A stretch of DNA of 7,381 nucleotides from positions 1 through 7,381 of the forward strand of contig JAQICF010000200.1 of assembly GCA_027858795.1 (NCBI GenBank). Direction: 5' to 3'. The position numbers and the translations under genes were made by a program. Shown here in pieces: positions 5,429 through 7,381 of the stretch. Position 1 is the first letter of the stretch. Every line of letters starts with the position of its first letter. Source of the DNA: Candidatus Delongbacteria bacterium (GTDB taxonomy: Bacteria; Delongbacteria; UBA4055). The notes below the pieces were generated by a model. The model worked only from the letters and a program-made list of their open reading frames with translations. It was not told where the DNA came from and did not search any database.

Positions 5429-6892
5429 TTATCTCAAATACAACATCTTCTTCGTATCCTTAACTATTCCGTCTAATTTTAACCTGTAATAGTAAATTCC
5501 ACTATTTAAATTTTCTGCCCTGAATGTAACTGAATACATTCCTGCATTCACTACACTCTTTACCAATTCTTGAACAAATTGACCATTTGCATTGTATACA
5601 TCTATTTTAACATCAGATATTTCCTCAATTGTATATTGAATATTAGTTTCATTATTAAACGGATTTGGATAATTTTGTTCTAGCGAATAATTCTCAATTT
5701 CCCATTCTACATTTTCAATTGAAGTTTCTATGAAACTTCCTAAACTATCCTGAAAAAGTATATTTATACAATTATCATCATTGTAACTGTAATTTACAGT
5801 AACAATATCTTGCGTACCGCTGCCATCCATATCGGCAACAAATGATTCTATACTTTGTGTAGGATTTGATGTGCCAAAATATGTCTGATAATTAACTGGA
5901 TCGGCAAATGATATCCCCGATTCATTGAATAAAATATAAGTATGCGTTTTTTCATATTCAGAATTGGGATAATAATATGAACAGTTATAAATAACCTCAG
6001 GATATATGTCATCATTTAAATCAGATAAAAATATCCTTGTCATTGCCTCGTTAATTCTTTTTGTGTACGACAATTCAAAATCACCTTCAGTATTTTGCAC
6101 AAAAACTAATAGTTCTGTATAAGCACCAATAACCCCATCTATAGTAATCAATTCCATTACACCGTCATTATCCAAATCTACAATCTCAATATCTCCATAT
6201 CCTGCTGTGTAAATGATCTCATCAAAAGAAAATCCTGAATTTTCGCCATAGTAAATTAACAGCTTATATACACCATAATTAACAACAATATCATCAATAT
6301 TATCTCCGTTAATATCATCGCATGCGATATGATTAGGTCTCTCATCGATTGAGTAATACACAGGAGCATCAAATTGACCCGTTCCGTCATTTTTCATATA
6401 TCCCCAGAATGAACCACTATTTGATATGAAAACAAGGTCTATGTCATTATCTCCGTCTATATCGCCGTAATCAATATTCGTAAAAGTAGCATCGCTGTTT
6501 AATGAAAAATCAGTAAAAGTATCGAAAGAACCTGAATTATTATAATAAATCCTGACATATCTATCTGCTACACCGGTAGAAAAGTCAGACATAAATGTAA
6601 CAATATCAGGATAGTCATCATTATCTATTTTTTGCAAAAAGATATTTTCCTGATATCCGCAAAATGACTTCGAAGTATCAATTAAAGTAAATTCACCCTT
6701 GCCGTTATTTTCAAGAATCGAGATAGTCGGGTTATCCTGTTCCCAAGCAACTTTATGACCTACTACAATGTCATTATCACCATCCAGATCAATATCCTCT
6801 ACATAAACTGAATAAGCTGATTTCGGAACTGTATAGGATGCTGAGTACATGTATGTTGCAAATACTAACAATATTGTTATAAAATGCTTCAT
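5429..6892 (-). CDS. Secreted seven-bladed FG-GAP/VCBS beta-propeller with T9SS sorting domain
   Basis: This is a 487-aa protein from ATG 6892. The same frame reaches a TTG at 6943, but the signal peptide (MKHFITILLVFATYMYSA) begins at the ATG, with AGG about 8 nt upstream. Seven Asp-rich calcium-loop motifs recur every 46-63 residues: DIDLDGDND (33), KIDNDDYPD (89), DIDGDNDID (144), DINGDNIDD (193), DLDNDGVME (239), DLNDDIYPE (291) and DMDGSGTQD (354). Each is followed by a hydrophobic strand such as IVVG or LVFIS. This matches FG-GAP/VCBS repeats, and seven copies would close a seven-bladed propeller. From about residue 404 comes a sorting domain: LEQNYPNPFNNETNI, IDVYNANGQFV, NSGIYYYRL and KKMLYLR. 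Such proteins are usually surface binding or adhesion factors; no enzymatic site is visible. It is the first gene of the two-gene operon with the beta-helix protein. Confidence 0.9.
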   Translation of the reverse strand: MKHFITILLVFATYMYSASYTVPKSAYSVYVEDIDLDGDNDIVVGHKVAWEQDNPTISILENNGKGEFTLIDTSKSFCGYQENIFLQKIDNDDYPDIVTFMSDFSTGVADRYVRIYYNNSGSFDTFTDFSLNSDATFTNIDYGDIDGDNDIDLVFISNSGSFWGYMKNDGTGQFDAPVYYSIDERPNHIACDDINGDNIDDIVVNYGVYKLLIYYGENSGFSFDEIIYTAGYGDIEIVDLDNDGVMELITIDGVIGAYTELLVFVQNTEGDFELSYTKRINEAMTRIFLSDLNDDIYPEVIYNCSYYYPNSEYEKTHTYILFNESGISFADPVNYQTYFGTSNPTQSIESFVADMDGSGTQDIVTVNYSYNDDNCINILFQDSLGSFIETSIENVEWEIENYSLEQNYPNPFNNETNIQYTIEEISDVKIDVYNANGQFVQELVKSVVNAGMYSVTFRAENLNSGIYYYRLKLDGIVKDTKKMLYLR

Positions 6893-6948
6893 TTTTAACC
6901 TATTTGATATTTTAACAACTACTTTTAAGCGATGCAAAACCAAGAAAT

Positions 6949-6977
6949 ATAATACTTAAAAAAATCTGAATAAGCAA
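6949..6977 (-). promoter_or_regulatory. Probable sigma-70-type promoter for the FG-GAP/beta-helix operon
   Basis: On the minus strand TTGCTT (6977-6972) is followed by 17 bases and TATTAT (6954-6949). The spacing and -10 hexamer are identical to those of the promoter at 2963-2991, but the -35 is weaker. Transcription would begin near 6941, about 50 nt before the ATG at 6892. In a sequence this AT-rich, chance matches are possible. Confidence 0.5.
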
Positions 6978-7021
6978 CATTATTAATTACGAGAATTATT
7001 CGCTTTACATATAACCAAAAA

Positions 7022-7062
7022 AATAATAAATTGACACATAGGGATTGAAGAACTAATTCTTA
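7022..7062 (+). repeat. Dispersed 41-bp repeat, copy 2
   Basis: This stretch matches 3074-3114 at 39 of 41 positions and continues with weaker similarity (GAAAAATGAACAA against GAAAAATAAACAA) before diverging near 7084. The second inverted arm seen at copy 1 is missing, so this copy may be truncated, with different sequence joined from about 7085 on. It lies upstream of the FG-GAP gene promoter, just as copy 1 lies upstream of the 179-aa gene promoter. Confidence 0.8.
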
Positions 7063-7088
7063 TAGAGAGAAAGAAAAATGAACAAGGG

Positions 7089-7253
7089 CTAACATTGGCA
7101 AAACATCAATGGGTTACTTGTACATTTAACTCGCTCTGACCCACTGCTTTTTGCCATATCCGTTGTAAACTTCCACAACTGTGGCAAAATGGCTCTGTCG
7201 TGATTATCTATGGGTCCGAATGCTTTAACAGTTAAATATACTTGTCCATCCAT
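7089..7253 (-). CDS. Short open frame (54 codons) next to an IS end, possible gene remnant
   Basis: The frame reads MDGQVYLTVKAFGPIDNHDR and continues through AILPQLWKFTTDMAKSSG to CQC and a TAG stop. It stays open upstream of the ATG for only six more codons, until a stop that lies inside the IS-like terminus. It may therefore be the 3' part of a gene cut by the insertion. I recognise no family, signal peptide or membrane segment. The stretch is visibly richer in G+C than the surrounding intergenic DNA. It also overlaps a long imperfect palindrome (7120-7241), which offers a non-coding explanation. No ribosome site is seen before the ATG. Confidence 0.25.
   Translation of the reverse strand: MDGQVYLTVKAFGPIDNHDRAILPQLWKFTTDMAKSSGSERVKCTSNPLMFCQC
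7120..7241. repeat. Long imperfect palindrome with four nested stems
   Basis: Nested complementary blocks are 7120-7130 with 7231-7241 (GTACATTTAAC, 10 of 11), 7138-7143 with 7211-7216 (GACCCA/TGGGTC), 7149-7156 with 7182-7189 (TTTTGCCA/TGGCAAAA), and 7162-7166 with 7175-7179 (GTTGT/ACAAC) around an 8-nt loop. The outer ends ATTTAAC and GTTAAAT fit the RYYYAAC and GTTRRRY ends of integron attC sites. The overall length (114 bp between those ends) is also within the attC range. No integrase or second site is in the window, so attC is only one hypothesis. A folded RNA or an IS-related structure would fit equally well. Confidence 0.5.
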
Positions 7254-7264
7254 TATATAAAAAA

Positions 7265-7381
7265 GGTACTGTCAAGAAAATTGTGTCTGAGATCATTCTA
7301 ACATCATATCAAGTTTCTCTCTACTGGATGAAAAAGCTGTTACAGGATACGAATAAGTTTTCTCTTCAAAACCCATTAAAT
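7265..7381 (+). mobile_element. Left end of a probable IS256-family insertion sequence (partial)
   Basis: GGTACTGTCAAGAAAATTGT (7265-7284), followed by GTC, resembles the terminal inverted repeats of IS256-family elements, which often read TGTC-A-rich-ATTGTGT. About 60 bp inside it an ATG opens a plus-strand frame that runs off the window, which is a normal distance from repeat to transposase start in this family. The other end, target duplication and catalytic DDE residues lie outside the window, so the family call is tentative. Confidence 0.4.
7328..7381 (+). CDS. Possible N-terminus of an IS256-type transposase (partial)
   Basis: Eighteen codons are visible, MKKLLQDTNKFSLQNPLN, open to the window edge. 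The L-x-(D/N)-PL pattern near the N-terminus is reminiscent of IS256/mutator transposases, where it precedes a conserved helical region. The frame is also open upstream through the terminus, so the start is uncertain and there is no clear ribosome site. This is the only plus-strand gene candidate in the window. The call depends on the neighbouring terminus-like sequence. Confidence 0.35.
   Translation, partial: MKKLLQDTNKFSLQNPLN

Noticed and set aside
6893..6943. Upstream TTG start adding 17 residues to the FG-GAP protein
   Set aside because: The extension precedes a perfect signal peptide beginning at ATG 6892, would extend to the predicted transcription start, and has no ribosome site.
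3046..7062. Dispersed repeats as a CRISPR array
   Set aside because: There are only two copies nearly 4 kb apart, with no regular spacers and no cas genes.

Overview
The window is AT-rich and every convincing gene lies on the minus strand. Most of the encoded proteins look exported. Three carry the C-terminal sorting domain typical of type IX secretion (T9SS) cargo: an NYPNPFN motif, then an immunoglobulin-like fold ending in a basic tail. Other families are FGE-sulfatase (SUMF1-like) proteins, an FG-GAP/VCBS beta-propeller, a right-handed beta-helix protein and a gingipain (C25)-type propeptide. Together these suggest a member of the FCB group. The promoters read like ordinary sigma-70 sites (TTGACA-N17-TATTAT) and several genes have good Shine-Dalgarno sites. 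That fits a candidate phylum such as Cloacimonadota, Delongbacteria or Marinimicrobia better than classical Bacteroidota. The taxonomic placement is inference.

Layout in transcription order, from high to low coordinates. Bases 7265-7381 look like the left end of an IS256-family insertion sequence running out of the window on the plus strand. Bases 7089-7253 hold a short minus-strand open frame that overlaps a long imperfect palindrome (7120-7241), just beside the IS end. A 41-bp dispersed repeat follows (7022-7062), then a promoter (6949-6977). Operon A comes next: a seven-bladed FG-GAP propeller with a sorting domain (6892-5429), then 23 bp later a beta-helix protein with a sorting domain (5405-3211), split in two by a frameshift at about 5052-5079. 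It ends at a clear intrinsic terminator (3185-3156).

A 316-bp gap (2895-3210) carries that terminator, a 68-bp inverted-repeat element (3080-3147) containing the second copy of the dispersed repeat, and a near-consensus promoter (2963-2991). Operon B follows: a 179-aa protein that is almost only a sorting domain, two tandem FGE-sulfatase-domain paralogs, and a truncated C25 propeptide fragment. The first three share a short N-terminal module ending in a (D/N)I-x-x-(I/L/M)-x-F/I pattern.

The genes appear to encode a set of secreted or surface-anchored proteins. No enzyme activity is directly supported: both FGE-like proteins lack one of the two catalytic cysteines. Points of special interest are a G10 tract inside one FGE-like gene (possible phase variation), the frameshift in the beta-helix gene, the repeat pair flanking operon A, and the palindromic island beside the IS end.
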